NCBI GenBank assembly: GCA_019166125.1
Contig: JAHTBO010000002.1
Span: 126,997-190,996, forward strand
Direction of reading: 5' to 3'
Source: Alcaligenaceae bacterium CGII-47
GTDB lineage: Bacteria; Pseudomonadota; Gammaproteobacteria; Burkholderiales; Burkholderiaceae_B
Length of the DNA stretch: 64,000 bases
The notes under the pieces are model-generated. The model ran no database searches and was not told where the DNA came from. It saw only the letters and a program-made list of their open reading frames with translations. The translations under genes and the position numbers were made by a program. Positions within the stretch are counted from its first letter, which is position 1; the number at the start of each line of letters is the position of its first letter. Positions 26,639-37,475 of the stretch are shown piece after piece.

Positions 26639-28990
26639 TCAGAAACCAGTGCCAATCTGGAACTGAAAGGCTTGCTTATCGTCACCTTCCTTGGCGTTCA
26701 TCGCTCGTCCTACTGACAATTGCAAAGGACCCAACGGAGATTCCCAGGATAGGCCGATACCGGTGGAATATTTCCATCCGCATGGGTCCTCTACCCAATT
26801 TCCAACACCCCGTGCGCAGCCTGTGCTATCGGTGGTCGTGATCTGGCCTGCATCGGCAAAGACGAACCAGCGCAGCGTCCGATCACGTGTGGCGCCAGGA
26901 AACGGTAGATAGAGCTGTATATTAGCGACTGTACGGCGCGAGCCACCCAGATAGTTGTCAGTTAATGTGTCGCGCGGCCCAAGCGATGCGCCCTCGTAGC
27001 CGCGTACCGAGCCAATGCCCCCGGCATACATATTCTTGATCACAGGGAAGTTCTTGCCGCCATAGGTCTTGGCCCAATCCACCTGACCATTCAAAGCCAG
27101 CGTAAAGGAACGACTGATCGGGAAGTAGTACTGCTGCTGGCCGCTCAGTTTGTAGTAGCGCAGATCCATGGTAGAGAAGTCCGAGGACAGGCGGGTGTAA
27201 CTGCCGCGGGTCGGTGCCAACGCGCTATCACGGGTGTCCTTGGCCCAACCAACGGTAAAGACCGCTGCGTTGGTGGTCTTGCCATACTCGTTGACGAAAT
27301 CCTGATAAGCTTGCGGAGCAGGGTTGTCCCCGCCCGTACGCAGATTGTCGATAGTGTTGTTCTCGAAAGTCAGACCGGCAAATATGCGATCCACCTCTGA
27401 GATCGGCACACCAAAGTTCAGGCCGGCACCCATGGAATTCACGGTATAGCGGCCAAACGAGCCACCACTCTCGTAAGGTGTGGTGCGGCGATAGTAGAGC
27501 GAGGTGGTCTTAGAGATGCCGTCTTGCGTCCAGTAAGGATTAGTGTGTGAGATGACGGCTGCACGGTTCGTCGAGCTGGTATTCACATTCAGCGACAGCG
27601 AGTTACCACTACCAAAAATATTATCCTGGCTGATACCGGCCGAGAGCATGAGCTTATCTGTTGAGCCGTAGCCAACGCCCAGATTGATCATGCCAGTGGG
27701 CTTTTCCTTAACATCGACATTCACATCGACCTGATCCGGCGATCCTGGAACGGGCGATGTATCGACGTTCACCTCACTAAAATAACCCAGGCGATCAATG
27801 CGCTCGCGCGAGGTTTTGATGCTTGAGGCATCATACCAGGCCGCTTCCTGCTGGCGCATCTCGCGGCGCACGACCTCATCACGAGTACGTGTATTGCCAC
27901 CGACCTGAATTCGACGCACATAAACCCGGCGCCCCGGATCGACATAAAAAGTGAGCTTGGCGGTATGCGCCTCACGATCCAGGTCTGGACTGGGATTGGC
28001 ATTGGCAAAGGCGTAGCCCAAGCTGCCCAAATAGTCAGTGATTGCCTTAGCCGTTGCATTGGTTTTTTCGGCGGAGAAGGTCTCGCCTGCCTTAACGCCG
28101 ATCAGCGGTTCGAGCTTATCTTGCAGCCCCAGCAAATCACCCGCCAACTGCACGTCGCTCAGGGTATAGGGTTCGCCCTCATGTACCGTCATCGTGAGAT
28201 AGATTTCGCGGCGATCGGGAGAGATACTGACCTGGGGTGGCTCGGAATTGAATTCCAGGTACCCGCGATCCAGATAGTAGGAACGGATGCGCTCTACATC
28301 GCCCTCGAGCTTTTCGCGCGAGTACTTATCTGTCCCGGTGTACCACGTCATGATGCCCGAAGTGGTGAGCTCCATCTGATCCTCTAGCGTGCCAGAAGAG
28401 AAGGTCTTGTTACCAATGAAAGTGATCTTGGCGATCTTGGCCAGTTCGCCTTCAAAGATATCAAAGCTCACCCCCACGCGATTACGCGGCAAGGGGGTGA
28501 TGACGGGATTGATCTCCACACCATACTTGCCCTTCGAGAGATACTGCTGCTTGAGCTCGAAGGTGGCGCGCTCGAGCATGGCCTGATCGAAGACCCTACC
28601 CTGCCCAAATCCAACCTGGCTTAGGGATTTAGTCAACGCCTTGGCATCGAACTCGCGCATCCCATTAAAATTGATCGAAGCGATCGTAGGTCGCTCGGCG
28701 ACGGTCACCACCAGTACATTATTTACCGAGTCAATTTTGACGTCGTTAAAAAACCCTGTCGCGTAGAGCTTTTGGATGGCCTCACTGGCCTGAGCGTCGG
28801 TAAAGGTCTGGCCCACCTTAACTGGCAGATAGGTAAAAATCGTGCCTGGATCGACGCGCTCGATACCTTTGACCTGAATATCCTGTACGACGAAAGGCGT
28901 AAATGCCCAAGACATTGCCGGTGCAAGCAATGCAGCGACGAGGGCAGGCAACACACGCCTAGCAAAAGGAGATTTCTGGCTAAACGACAT
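26639..28990 (-). CDS. bamA: Outer membrane protein assembly factor BamA
   Basis: BamA is the core of the machine that inserts beta-barrel proteins in the outer membrane. The 783-residue protein has a signal peptide (residues about 1-29, ending SWA), five POTRA domains (about 30-430), and a C-terminal 16-strand barrel ending in FQFQIGTGF with the terminal Phe. The VRGYEGASLGPRD segment is the conserved VRGF-type lid motif. It sits between rseP and skp as in other proteobacteria. Confidence 0.97.
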   Translation of the reverse strand: MSFSQKSPFARRVLPALVAALLAPAMSWAFTPFVVQDIQVKGIERVDPGTIFTYLPVKVGQTFTDAQASEAIQKLYATGFFNDVKIDSVNNVLVVTVAERPTIASINFNGMREFDAKALTKSLSQVGFGQGRVFDQAMLERATFELKQQYLSKGKYGVEINPVITPLPRNRVGVSFDIFEGELAKIAKITFIGNKTFSSGTLEDQMELTTSGIMTWYTGTDKYSREKLEGDVERIRSYYLDRGYLEFNSEPPQVSISPDRREIYLTMTVHEGEPYTLSDVQLAGDLLGLQDKLEPLIGVKAGETFSAEKTNATAKAITDYLGSLGYAFANANPSPDLDREAHTAKLTFYVDPGRRVYVRRIQVGGNTRTRDEVVRREMRQQEAAWYDASSIKTSRERIDRLGYFSEVNVDTSPVPGSPDQVDVNVDVKEKPTGMINLGVGYGSTDKLMLSAGISQDNIFGSGNSLSLNVNTSSTNRAAVISHTNPYWTQDGISKTTSLYYRRTTPYESGGSFGRYTVNSMGAGLNFGVPISEVDRIFAGLTFENNTIDNLRTGGDNPAPQAYQDFVNEYGKTTNAAVFTVGWAKDTRDSALAPTRGSYTRLSSDFSTMDLRYYKLSGQQQYYFPISRSFTLALNGQVDWAKTYGGKNFPVIKNMYAGGIGSVRGYEGASLGPRDTLTDNYLGGSRRTVANIQLYLPFPGATRDRTLRWFVFADAGQITTTDSTGCARGVGNWVEDPCGWKYSTGIGLSWESPLGPLQLSVGRAMNAKEGDDKQAFQFQIGTGF

Positions 28991-29063
28991 CCTGATGAAT
29001 CCTTGATCAATCGTAGAGGGAAAAGATCACGCAAATGATGCGCGATTGTAAGTCACAAAGACT

Positions 29064-30398
29064 CTAACTGAAAAGGCGCATGAAATCATTAAAGAACGCC
29101 AAACCCATCAAAACAAGCAATAGGCTCAAGCCCGTACGCTGCCCAACCTCTTGTGCGCGTGCCGATACGGGACGGCCTCGAACCGCCTCGATCAGATAAT
29201 AGAGCAAATGCCCCCCATCGAGCATCGGGATGGGCAAAAGGTTAAGGATGCCGATACTGATGCTAATGAGCGCCAAAAAACTCAGATAAGCCTGCAAACC
29301 CAGTCGCGCTGTCTGGCCAGCATAGTCTGCAATCGTCACCGGCCCGCTGATATTCTTAAGTGAAACGTTGCCAAATACCATGCGCCCCATCATCTTGAGG
29401 CTAAACCAGCTCACCTCACCCGTGCGCTGCAGGCCTTGCCAGGCACTGACAAACAAGCCGTCACGAATCTGCACAACGGGCCGCTCGGCTTGTACCATGA
29501 CACCAATACGCCCGACGGTTGAGCCATCAGCCTGCGCTTCGCTACGCGGTACAACAGATGTGGTGACGGTGACGCCATCGCGCAGAATGCGTAATGCAAT
29601 AGTCTGATCCGGGTGTCCAGAGATGTAATCGATCATCTCTCGTACGGTCGGGTGCTCGATCGTGCCGATTGCCAGAATAGTGTCGCCTGGCCGCAGATCG
29701 GCCTGCGCTGCTGCGCCGCCCGCGACCAGATCACCCAGGCGAGGCTGAGGCGCCACCAACGCGAGGCCCACCTGAGCGAGCGGATCAGGCCCTTCAGGCA
29801 AAATCTGTACGGCCTGGGCATCAAGCGTGCGCTCGCGCTCGGTGCCTGTCGCATCACGTACTCGTAATTCAACTTTTCCATCTTGTGACAGTGGGTCAAG
29901 CAATGCCCAACGTGCCTCGGTCCACGAGCGCACGGGACTGTGATTGACCGCCAAAATTTCATCACCAGCCAGGATACCAGCGCGCGCAGCCGGTGTATCC
30001 GGCGGCGCCGCAGACAGAACTGCTGCGGGCTCCAGCGAACCCATCATGCCCAGTACGGTATAGAGCAGCGCAGCCAGTAATAGATTGGCAAAGGGGCCTG
30101 CGACCACAATTGCAGTGCGTTGAGCAAGGCTTTTTTGCTTGAAAGCACTCTGACGCACGGACTCGGTCGCCCCCTGGGGCGGTTCATCGAGCATTTTGAC
30201 GTATCCACCCAGTGGAATCGCCGAGAACGCCCATTGCGTGCCATGTCGATCCACACGTTGCCACAATACCTTGCCAAAGCCTACCGAAAAGCGCAGGACT
30301 GTCACCCCGCAGCGGCGCGCAACCCAGTAGTGGCCATACTCGTGGAATGTCACCAGCACGCCCAGCGCAAAGGCAAAAGCTAATAAAGTCAACAACAT
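29064..30398 (-). CDS. rseP: Site-2 zinc metalloprotease RseP
   Basis: RseP cleaves the anti-sigma factor RseA and residual signal peptides within the inner membrane. The 444-residue protein has the zinc-binding HEYGH at residues 19-23 in the first membrane segment, two tandem PDZ domains (about 115-290), and the second active-site motif PMLDGGHLLYYLIE near residue 395. It lies between dxr and bamA, linking the envelope stress pathway with outer-membrane assembly. Confidence 0.96.
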   Translation of the reverse strand: MLLTLLAFAFALGVLVTFHEYGHYWVARRCGVTVLRFSVGFGKVLWQRVDRHGTQWAFSAIPLGGYVKMLDEPPQGATESVRQSAFKQKSLAQRTAIVVAGPFANLLLAALLYTVLGMMGSLEPAAVLSAAPPDTPAARAGILAGDEILAVNHSPVRSWTEARWALLDPLSQDGKVELRVRDATGTERERTLDAQAVQILPEGPDPLAQVGLALVAPQPRLGDLVAGGAAAQADLRPGDTILAIGTIEHPTVREMIDYISGHPDQTIALRILRDGVTVTTSVVPRSEAQADGSTVGRIGVMVQAERPVVQIRDGLFVSAWQGLQRTGEVSWFSLKMMGRMVFGNVSLKNISGPVTIADYAGQTARLGLQAYLSFLALISISIGILNLLPIPMLDGGHLLYYLIEAVRGRPVSARAQEVGQRTGLSLLLVLMGLAFFNDFMRLFS

Positions 30399-30429
30399 GT
30401 CAGAGTCGGGATGAAACCAGGGTCGTACA

Positions 30430-31635
30430 CTAGATGCTGGCCAGGCAGAATTGGGTCGCTACACGTCGCGTGCGAGCATCCAGTGCCAGAATATCCTCCA
30501 GCGAGCCAGGGTGGGAGGTCATGTGAGCAGTCGAATCATCCAGGCAATGCTCAATAATGTCTGGTATCTGAGTATAGCGGATACGGCCCTTCAAAAACCC
30601 GTCAACTGCGATTTCATTCGCGGCATTCAAGGCGATACAGGCGGCTTGTCCATCGTTTAGTGCATCAAAGGACAAGCGCAAACATGGAAATCTGTTAAGG
30701 TCCGGTTCCTCGAAATCCAGGCGCCCGAGGCGCGAGAGCTCCATCAGACCCACGCCGCTATTGATGCGTTCAGGAAAACCCAGGCCATAGGCGATCGGTG
30801 TACGCATATCCGGCTGGCCTAGTTGTGCGAGGATCGAGCCGTCCTCATATTCCACCATTGAATGCACCATGCTCTGAGGGTGGATGACAACCTTAATGCG
30901 ATCCAAGGGCATGGAAAACAGCCAATGCGCCTCAATGACCTCAAGGCCCTTGTTGAGCATGGTGGCTGAATCCACCGAGATCTTGCGGCCCATACGCCAA
31001 TTCGGATGCGCGCATGCCTGATCAGGGGTCACCGCATCAAGCAAATCCAGTGCAGTCTGTCGAAATGGTCCACCCGAAGCAGTCAAAAGCAAGCGTCGCA
31101 CACCCGCAGCGGGCAAGCCGGTCTTACTGGCGTGGGAATTGGGGTGAGGCATGCATTGGAAAATGGCATTGTGCTCACTGTCGATGGGCAGCAGCTCTGC
31201 ACCACTATCGCGTACCGCCTGCATAAATAGCGAACCGGCGGCCACCAAAGCCTCTTTGTTAGCAAGCAGGACGCGCTTGCCCGCTTGGGCCGCAGCGAGC
31301 GCACCCGGTAAGCCCGCCGCACCGACAATAGCAGCCATGACTGTATCAACCAGAGGGTCTGCTGCGGTATCAGCGAGAGCCTGCGCACCAAGACGCACTT
31401 CCGGCAAAGCTTGGCCACAGGGCCAGACAGCAATAAAACGCGCACGCGCCGCATCATCGGGCATGATGACGACGCGCGCTTGTGTGACATACGCCTGCTC
31501 GGCCAACTGCTCGATGCGGCTATGTGCGCTCAGGGCGTACACAGCAAACCGTTCAGGGTGTCGTGCGACAACATCCAGGGTGCTGACGCCGATCGAGCCC
31601 GTGGAGCCTAAAATAAACAGGTTCTGTCTAATCAT
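30430..31635 (-). CDS. dxr: 1-deoxy-D-xylulose 5-phosphate reductoisomerase
   Basis: Dxr makes 2-C-methyl-D-erythritol 4-phosphate with NADPH, the second step of the MEP isoprenoid pathway. The 401-residue protein starts with [18 protein letters not shown] (NADPH binding), has [12 protein letters not shown], the metal-binding [13 protein letters not shown], and [20 protein letters not shown]. It follows cdsA by 5 bases and precedes rseP by 31. The product feeds UppS two genes upstream. Confidence 0.97.
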   Translation of the reverse strand: MIRQNLFILGSTGSIGVSTLDVVARHPERFAVYALSAHSRIEQLAEQAYVTQARVVIMPDDAARARFIAVWPCGQALPEVRLGAQALADTAADPLVDTVMAAIVGAAGLPGALAAAQAGKRVLLANKEALVAAGSLFMQAVRDSGAELLPIDSEHNAIFQCMPHPNSHASKTGLPAAGVRRLLLTASGGPFRQTALDLLDAVTPDQACAHPNWRMGRKISVDSATMLNKGLEVIEAHWLFSMPLDRIKVVIHPQSMVHSMVEYEDGSILAQLGQPDMRTPIAYGLGFPERINSGVGLMELSRLGRLDFEEPDLNRFPCLRLSFDALNDGQAACIALNAANEIAVDGFLKGRIRYTQIPDIIEHCLDDSTAHMTSHPGSLEDILALDARTRRVATQFCLASI

Positions 31636-31640
31636 GACCT

Positions 31641-32486
31641 TTAGGCCCCCAGTATAAGCAATGCGAGGGGTGCGACAGGCATCACTGCATCAATCCTATC
31701 GTACACCCCGCCATGGCCCGGCAACAGCCCGCTGGAGTCCTTAACCCCTGCCCGCCGCTTAAGAAGCGACTCGAACAGATCACCAATAATAGAGACGCTG
31801 GCGAGGAATATCCCTATTGCGATCAGGCTGGTGATCGACCAGTGCTCAAGCAATCGTGCACCAAAGCTGCCAGGCCACCACCAAGCTGAAGCCAGCAGCC
31901 AAAGTGTGGCAGCAAGAACGCCGCCTACCGCACCTTCCCAGGTTTTGCCCGGACTGACCTGGGGAGCGAGCTTGTGGCGGCCAAAGGCACGCCCCGTAAA
32001 ATAGGCGGCAATATCGGCACACCAGATAAGAATCAGCACGCTGAGCAGGCAGGCAGTCCCAAAGCGCAAAAAGAACGTACTCAGCGCATACCAGACGGCA
32101 AACACGTTCAGCACTGCATATACACCAAGCACTCGTGGTCCAAACGGCCACACGAGCCGGGCACGAAGCACCATGAGTACAGCCGGAATAATCCAGAATA
32201 CCGCCACCAAAGGCAATAGAACAGAATTGAAGCCAGCCTGCCAAAACAATAGTTGATCGCCAGGCTGCGTCCATGTCCAGGACAGGCCCAGCATACTCAA
32301 TACAGCCAAACCGGATACGACCCAACGTGGCCACACGGCATGCAGCACCAAACGCAGCCACTCCCATAGGGCGCAGCCTGCGAGCACACACAGCAATATC
32401 AAGAACGGCCAAACACTAGAAGATAGTAAGGTCGCCACCACAATAAACAGCAGTACCAGTGCCGTTAGAATACGTTGTCCCAGCAT
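31641..32486 (-). CDS. cdsA: Phosphatidate cytidylyltransferase
   Basis: CdsA forms CDP-diacylglycerol, the precursor of all phospholipids. The 281-residue protein has about eight membrane segments and the C-terminal signature [20 protein letters not shown] followed by [14 protein letters not shown]. The ATG at 32486 is chosen because hydrophobic family sequence begins there; it lies 8 bases after uppS. Upstream in-frame residues would overlap uppS. Confidence 0.94.
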   Translation of the reverse strand: MLGQRILTALVLLFIVVATLLSSSVWPFLILLCVLAGCALWEWLRLVLHAVWPRWVVSGLAVLSMLGLSWTWTQPGDQLLFWQAGFNSVLLPLVAVFWIIPAVLMVLRARLVWPFGPRVLGVYAVLNVFAVWYALSTFFLRFGTACLLSVLILIWCADIAAYFTGRAFGRHKLAPQVSPGKTWEGAVGGVLAATLWLLASAWWWPGSFGARLLEHWSITSLIAIGIFLASVSIIGDLFESLLKRRAGVKDSSGLLPGHGGVYDRIDAVMPVAPLALLILGA

Positions 32487-32494
32487 GGCTTGTT

Positions 32495-33256
32495 TTACTC
32501 CTGCTCGGTCAATTGTGCGCTGGTGCGTCCAAAACGGCGCTCCCGGCTGCGATACCACGCAAACGCACGATCCAACTCCTTGGCATTAAAGTCTGGCCAG
32601 AAGCAATCTGTGAAATACAATTCAGTGTACGCGAGCTGCCAGATTAAAAAATTAGAGATTCGTTGCTCACCGCCGGTACGGATAAACAACTCTGGCTCGG
32701 GCGCATAGGCCATCGCCAGGTAAGGGTCCAATAAAGTCTCGTCAATATCGCCTGGTGCCGTCGCCAATTCAGGGTGGGCGCGCAGCATTTTCTGCATGGC
32801 CTGGAGCACATCCCAGCGACCACCGTAATTAGCCGCAATCGTCAGTGTCAATGTCGTATTGTGTACGGTGCGCGCCTCGGCAGCCCGAATGAGGTCTCGT
32901 AAATGCTCATCAAAAGCACCCAAATCGCCCACAACACGCAGCCGCACGCCTTGCTTGATGAGCTTATCAACCTCCTTTTCCAGCGCCTGTACAAACAAAC
33001 GCATGAGCAGCGATACCTCTTGCTGTGGCCGTCGCCAGTTTTCGGAGCTGAAAGCAAACAGGGTCAGGTACTCGACCCCCTGACGAGCGCACGCCTCAAC
33101 GACACGACGTACGGCCTGTACCCCCCGCGCGTGGCCAGCCGTACGCGGCAGCAGACGCTTGGTCGCCCACCGACCATTACCATCCATGATAATCGCCACA
33201 TGACGTGGTGTATCACTTACATTGGGAATTATTCGTGTCGAACTAGTTGACATCAC
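32495..33256 (-). CDS. uppS: Undecaprenyl diphosphate synthase
   Basis: UppS elongates farnesyl diphosphate with eight isopentenyl units to make the lipid carrier for peptidoglycan and O-antigen. The 253-residue protein has the catalytic [13 protein letters not shown] near residues 18-30 with Asp and the phosphate-binding Arg, [15 protein letters not shown], and the C-terminal [19 protein letters not shown]. Its start overlaps the frr stop by four bases. Confidence 0.97.
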   Translation of the reverse strand: MMSTSSTRIIPNVSDTPRHVAIIMDGNGRWATKRLLPRTAGHARGVQAVRRVVEACARQGVEYLTLFAFSSENWRRPQQEVSLLMRLFVQALEKEVDKLIKQGVRLRVVGDLGAFDEHLRDLIRAAEARTVHNTTLTLTIAANYGGRWDVLQAMQKMLRAHPELATAPGDIDETLLDPYLAMAYAPEPELFIRTGGEQRISNFLIWQLAYTELYFTDCFWPDFNAKELDRAFAWYRSRERRFGRTSAQLTEQE

Positions 33257-33813
33257 ACAGTCATGATCTCGGCTTCTTTTTGGGTGACGAGCCTATCGAT
33301 CTCCGAAACATAACGATCCGTAAGCTTTTGAACCTCGTCCTGGGAGCGGCGCTCTTCATCCTCGGAAATTTCCTTATCCTTAACGAGTTTCTTTAGCGTG
33401 TCGTTCGCCTCACGACGCAGGTTGCGCACAGAGATCTTGGCGTCCTCACCCTCTGCGCGCACGACCTTGGTCAGGTCGCGGCGACGCTCTTCGGTTAAGG
33501 CGGGCATGGGAACGCGGATCGAATCGCCCATACCGATCGGATTCAAACCCAGGTCGGAGTCACGAATCGCACGTTCCACCAGCCCCAACAACTGCTTTTC
33601 CCAAACCTGAACATTGATGGTTCGGGCATCCACCAGATTAACATTCGCTACCTGGCTCACGGGCACCAGCGAGCCGTAGTATTCGACCAAAACATGATCC
33701 AGAATCCCGGCATGCGCACGCCCGGTGCGGATCCTTGATAAGCCGGTCTTGAGAGCCTCAATGGACTTGGTCATCCGTGTATCCACGGACAGATAGATTT
33801 CTTCAAGGTTCAT
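33253..33813 (-). CDS. frr: Ribosome recycling factor
   Basis: Frr splits post-termination ribosomes with EF-G. The 186-residue length is standard. The conserved [21 protein letters not shown]-terminal segment and the C-terminal [19 protein letters not shown] helix form the tRNA-like L shape. It is downstream of pyrH by 14 bases and overlaps uppS, as in most beta-proteobacteria. Confidence 0.98.
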   Translation of the reverse strand: MNLEEIYLSVDTRMTKSIEALKTGLSRIRTGRAHAGILDHVLVEYYGSLVPVSQVANVNLVDARTINVQVWEKQLLGLVERAIRDSDLGLNPIGMGDSIRVPMPALTEERRRDLTKVVRAEGEDAKISVRNLRREANDTLKKLVKDKEISEDEERRSQDEVQKLTDRYVSEIDRLVTQKEAEIMTV

Positions 33814-33827
33814 GGCGAGACTCCTTG

Positions 33828-34544
33828 TTAAACATGTACCAGCGTACCCTCGTCCTCACCGCACACCACGCGTTTGAGGGCTCCTGGCTTATTGATTGAG
33901 AATACCTTGATCGGTAGCTTTTGGTCACGACACAAAGCAAATGCCGTGGCATCCATGACTTCGAGGCGGCGCACAATTGCCTCATCGAAGCTGATCCGTG
34001 CATAACGCGTTGCACTGGGATCCTTATTGGGGTCCGCACTATAGATTCCATCAACCTTGGTGGCTTTGAGGACAATTTCTGCGCCAATTTCGGCACCACG
34101 CAAGGCGGCAGCGGTATCCGTAGTAAAAAACGGATTGCCTGTACCGGCAGCAAAAACGACGACCTTGCCTTCCTCGAGGTAGCGCAAGGCCTTGGGCCGG
34201 ATATAGCGCTCGACAACCTGATCGATATTCAAAGCCGACTGCACGCGCGTATCAACACCCCGGTGTTTAAGTGCGTCCTGGAGGGCCAAGGCGTTCATCA
34301 CAGTGGCCATCATACCCATATAGTCGGCCGTCGCACGGTCCATGCCCTGTGCGCCGGGCGCGACGCCACGAAAGATATTGCCCCCCCCGATGACCACCGC
34401 CAACTCTACGCCTAGCGATACCACATCGAAGATTTCTTCGGTCATGCGCAATATCGTTGCACGGTTGATGCCAAAGGCATCATCGCCCATCAAAGCCTCA
34501 CCGGACAGTTTGAGCAGCACGCGTTTATAGGCCGGATCTGACAT
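33828..34544 (-). CDS. pyrH: UMP kinase
   Basis: PyrH phosphorylates UMP to UDP, and is hexameric and allosterically controlled in bacteria. The 238-residue protein has [37 protein letters not shown] and the C-terminal [20 protein letters not shown]. The ATG at 34544 is chosen because the conserved first strand begins six residues later. Two hairpins separate it from tsf upstream. Confidence 0.97.
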   Translation of the reverse strand: MSDPAYKRVLLKLSGEALMGDDAFGINRATILRMTEEIFDVVSLGVELAVVIGGGNIFRGVAPGAQGMDRATADYMGMMATVMNALALQDALKHRGVDTRVQSALNIDQVVERYIRPKALRYLEEGKVVVFAAGTGNPFFTTDTAAALRGAEIGAEIVLKATKVDGIYSADPNKDPSATRYARISFDEAIVRRLEVMDATAFALCRDQKLPIKVFSINKPGALKRVVCGEDEGTLVHV

Positions 34545-34575
34545 GGACGTGTCCCAAAAAGATAAATCGAAAAAA

Positions 34576-34593
34576 TACGCCTCACAGGGCGTA
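34576..34593 (-). terminator. tsf: Intrinsic terminator after tsf
   Basis: On the minus strand TACGCC, a 6-base loop and GGCGTA are followed directly by a run of six T. This fits a rho-independent terminator or attenuator between tsf and pyrH, reducing read-through from the abundant rpsB-tsf message. Confidence 0.75.
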
Positions 34594-34597
34594 AACA

Positions 34598-34622
34598 GGC
34601 ATCGCGCGCAAGGCGCGATGCC
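34598..34622 (-). terminator. 10-bp hairpin just after tsf
   Basis: GGCATCGCGC and GCGCGATGCC form a perfect 10-bp stem with a 5-base loop starting 22 bases after the tsf stop. It has no T-run, and precedes the T-run terminator at 34576-34593. It may protect the rpsB-tsf message from exonucleases, or act with that terminator. Confidence 0.6.
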
Positions 34623-34644
34623 ATGGTACCTCAATCGCTACAAA

Positions 34645-35520
34645 TCAGGAACCGCTGACCGCAGCAGCCACTTCAGCAGCGAAATCACTCGTCTTCTTTT
34701 CGATGCCTTCACCAACAACATATAAGGCAAAGCGATTAATCCGCGCGCTCTTGTCTTTAAGCATCTGCTCAATGGTTTGTTTGTCGTTTTTGACAAAGGG
34801 CTGAGAAAGAAGCGTGACCTCTTTGAGGAATTTCTGCACAGAGCCCTCGACCATCTTGGTGATGATCTCGGCGGGCTTCCCCGATTCGGCCGCCTTTTGC
34901 TCGGCCACCGAACGCTCGGCGGCGATATCCTCAGGCGCAACACCGCTGGCGTCTAGTGCACGAGGCTTAGTCGCCGCAATGTGCATCGCCAGATCCTTAC
35001 CGGTATCTTCGTCACCTGCAAAGTCGACCAGCGCACCGATCTTGCCGCTATGCACATAGCTCGACAGGCCATCGGCCGTCTCAAAGCGCTGAAAACGACG
35101 AACTGTGATGTTTTCGCCAATCTTACCCACCAGTGCAGAGCGCGTGCTCTCGACAGAACCGTCTCCCATTGCCCGCTGGTTTAGCGCCGTGACATCGGCC
35201 GGAGCTTGGGTTGCGATGATCTGAGCGAGCTGGTCAACGAAAGCAATGAAGTCTTCGTTTTTAGCGACAAAATCAGTTTCACAATTAACTTCGACCATGG
35301 CGCCCAGCTTGGTGTCAGCAGAAATATACAAGCCGATCAGGCCCTCGGCCGTCACACGGCTGGCTGCCTTACTGGCCTTGCTACCGAGCTTGACACGCAA
35401 CAGTTCCTCGGCCCGAGCCAGATCACCATCCGCCTCAGTCAGTGCCTTTTTGCACTCCATCATGGGGGCATCGGTCTTTTCACGCAGCACCTTGACCATT
35501 GATGCGGTAATTTGAGCCAT
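34645..35520 (-). CDS. tsf: Elongation factor Ts
   Basis: EF-Ts exchanges GDP for GTP on EF-Tu. The 291-residue protein begins [20 protein letters not shown] and [15 protein letters not shown] (UBA-like N-domain), then has the core with [16 protein letters not shown], which contacts EF-Tu. The length is normal. It lies 110 bases downstream of rpsB and before a two-hairpin terminator region. Confidence 0.98.
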   Translation of the reverse strand: MAQITASMVKVLREKTDAPMMECKKALTEADGDLARAEELLRVKLGSKASKAASRVTAEGLIGLYISADTKLGAMVEVNCETDFVAKNEDFIAFVDQLAQIIATQAPADVTALNQRAMGDGSVESTRSALVGKIGENITVRRFQRFETADGLSSYVHSGKIGALVDFAGDEDTGKDLAMHIAATKPRALDASGVAPEDIAAERSVAEQKAAESGKPAEIITKMVEGSVQKFLKEVTLLSQPFVKNDKQTIEQMLKDKSARINRFALYVVGEGIEKKTSDFAAEVAAAVSGS

Positions 35521-35630
35521 TTAATTTCTCCAGATCAGTAAAACATACCCCGACATGCGCCAGGGCAGTACACCGCCTGCCCTGGGGTATCCCACTGGGC
35601 AGGCCCAAGCATCCAACGCAGGCGAGTAAC

Positions 35631-36386
35631 TTACTCGTGAGCCTGGTCTTGCTCGATCTCAACGAATTCCTCGTTGCCTTCGGCAATTTCTTCGACTAAG
35701 CCGTTGAGGTTCTGCTCGCGACCTTCGAGCACTGCATCAGCCATGCCGCGTGCATAGAGTGCAATGGCCTTGGTCGAGTCATCATTGCCAGGAATCACAT
35801 GATCGATCCCATCGGGCGAATGATTCGTGTCCACAACCCCCACAACGGGCAGACCTAATGTGCGCGCTTCAGCCACGGCAATCTTGTGGTAACCAACGTC
35901 AATGATGAACAAAGCATCAGGCAAGGTGTTCATGTCCTTGATGCCACCGATCGACTTGTTCAGCTTGTCCATCTCACGCTCAAACATGAGGGCTTCCTTC
36001 TTGCTCATGTTCTCGGTCACACCCTCTGCCTGCTGGGCTTCCATTTCCTTTAGGCGCTTGATCGAGGATTTGACGGTCTTGAAGTTGGTCATCATCCCAC
36101 CCAGCCAACGGCTATCGACATAAGGCATGCCACAGCGCTGGGCTTCTTGGGCGATCAACTCACGGGCGGCGCGCTTGGTCCCAACGAACAGGATGCTGCC
36201 ACCACGAGCGGCGATTTGACGTACAAATTTTGTCGCTTCGAGATATTTTCCGACAGTTACTTCAAGGTTGACGATGTGAATTTTGTTACGCTGACCAAAG
36301 ATGTACTGCGCCATCTTGGGGTTCCAGTAACGGGTTTGGTGGCCAAAGTGGACACCGGCTTCTAGCATTTCACGCATCAAGGACAT
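35631..36386 (-). CDS. rpsB: 30S ribosomal protein S2
   Basis: S2 binds the head-body junction of the 30S subunit. The 251-residue protein starts [20 protein letters not shown], includes [14 protein letters not shown] and the C-terminal [20 protein letters not shown], then an acidic tail ([20 protein letters not shown]). The ATG at 36386 is chosen over an adjacent upstream ATG because GGAG is better spaced and relatives start MSLM. It is the first gene of the long minus-strand block. Confidence 0.98.
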   Translation of the reverse strand: MSLMREMLEAGVHFGHQTRYWNPKMAQYIFGQRNKIHIVNLEVTVGKYLEATKFVRQIAARGGSILFVGTKRAARELIAQEAQRCGMPYVDSRWLGGMMTNFKTVKSSIKRLKEMEAQQAEGVTENMSKKEALMFEREMDKLNKSIGGIKDMNTLPDALFIIDVGYHKIAVAEARTLGLPVVGVVDTNHSPDGIDHVIPGNDDSTKAIALYARGMADAVLEGREQNLNGLVEEIAEGNEEFVEIEQDQAHE

Positions 36387-36491
36387 CATAGTCTCCGGGA
36401 GGGTTTGGTCTTGTACATGATCAGCATCCGGGACTAACATGGAGGCGGTCACCCCCATACCGAACACCCTGCGTCGATCAGGTACGCAATT

Positions 36492-36510
36492 TCCTGCGAA
36501 AATCGCAGGA
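36492..36510 (-). promoter_or_regulatory. Hairpin in the rpsB leader region
   Basis: TCCTGCG and CGCAGGA form a perfect 7-bp stem around a 5-base loop about 106 bases upstream of the rpsB start. In many bacteria S2 represses its own mRNA through a leader structure, so this stem could belong to such a leader. The link is inferred only from position. Confidence 0.35.
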
Positions 36511-36656
36511 TAGTACTTTTGAATATGCCTGCGCCAAACGTCTACGAACCCATCCGCAAGGCCTAACACCCTAGCGTGATAATTCCCCACTGGCGCAACT
36601 ATTTTCTAAGTAAGCCTATAATTCTACTATTCTTTATATACAAGCATCAAGTCACC

Positions 36657-37475
36657 ATGAGTATATTGATCACAGATCCCACTGACCTCGACAAAATGCG
36701 CGCCGCCTGCAAGGCCGCTGCCTCAGTGCTCGACTATCTGACACCGCACGTACGGGCCGGTATCAGCACCGAGCAGCTTGATCGGCTTTGCATGGAATAC
36801 ATTACAGACGAGCTTCAGGTCACTTCAGCAACGGTAGGCTACGCGCCGCCAGGCTATCCCCCTTTCCCCGGCTCAATCTGCACATCAGTGAATCATGTGA
36901 TCTGCCATGGCATTCCGGGCAATAAGGTACTAAAGAACGGCGATATCATGAACATTGACGTCACCGTCATCAAAGACGGATGGTTTGGTGATACCAGCCG
37001 AATGTATTACGTGGGCGAACCGTCGATCCTGGCTCGCCGGCTCTGTGAGATCACCTACGAATGCATGTGGCTGGGTATCGATCAGGTGCGTCCAGGGGCA
37101 CGTTTGGGCGATATTGCTCATGTCATCCAAAAGCATGCCGAGAGCAACGGCTTTTCAGTCGTGCGCGAGTATTGCGGCCATGGTGTGGGCCAGAAATTTC
37201 ATCAAGACCCCCAGGTTTTACATTATGGCAAACCTGGCACAGGGGTGACGCTCGAGCCTGGCCTGATCTTTACCATTGAGCCCATGATCAATGCCGGGCG
37301 CCGCGAAATCCGCACACTCGCCGATCAGTGGACGGTCGTCACGCGCGACCATAGCCTCTCTGCACAATGGGAGCACAGCATTTTGGTCACGGACACCGGC
37401 TACGAGGTCTTGACCGTTTCACCAGGCATGCCTGCGCCCCCCGCTCTGATCGGGAGCGCATCAGCCACTGCATGA
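36657..37475 (+). CDS. map: Methionine aminopeptidase, type I
   Basis: Map removes N-terminal methionine from new proteins. The 272-residue protein has the five metal ligands: two Asp in NIDVTVIKDGWFGDTSRMY, His in CGHGVGQKFHQ, Glu in FTIEPMIN, and Glu in QWEHSILVT. The ATG at 36657 is preferred because the family starts there. It is divergent from rpsB, the common arrangement, and its stop overlaps the glnD start. Confidence 0.97.
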   Translation: MSILITDPTDLDKMRAACKAAASVLDYLTPHVRAGISTEQLDRLCMEYITDELQVTSATVGYAPPGYPPFPGSICTSVNHVICHGIPGNKVLKNGDIMNIDVTVIKDGWFGDTSRMYYVGEPSILARRLCEITYECMWLGIDQVRPGARLGDIAHVIQKHAESNGFSVVREYCGHGVGQKFHQDPQVLHYGKPGTGVTLEPGLIFTIEPMINAGRREIRTLADQWTVVTRDHSLSAQWEHSILVTDTGYEVLTVSPGMPAPPALIGSASATA

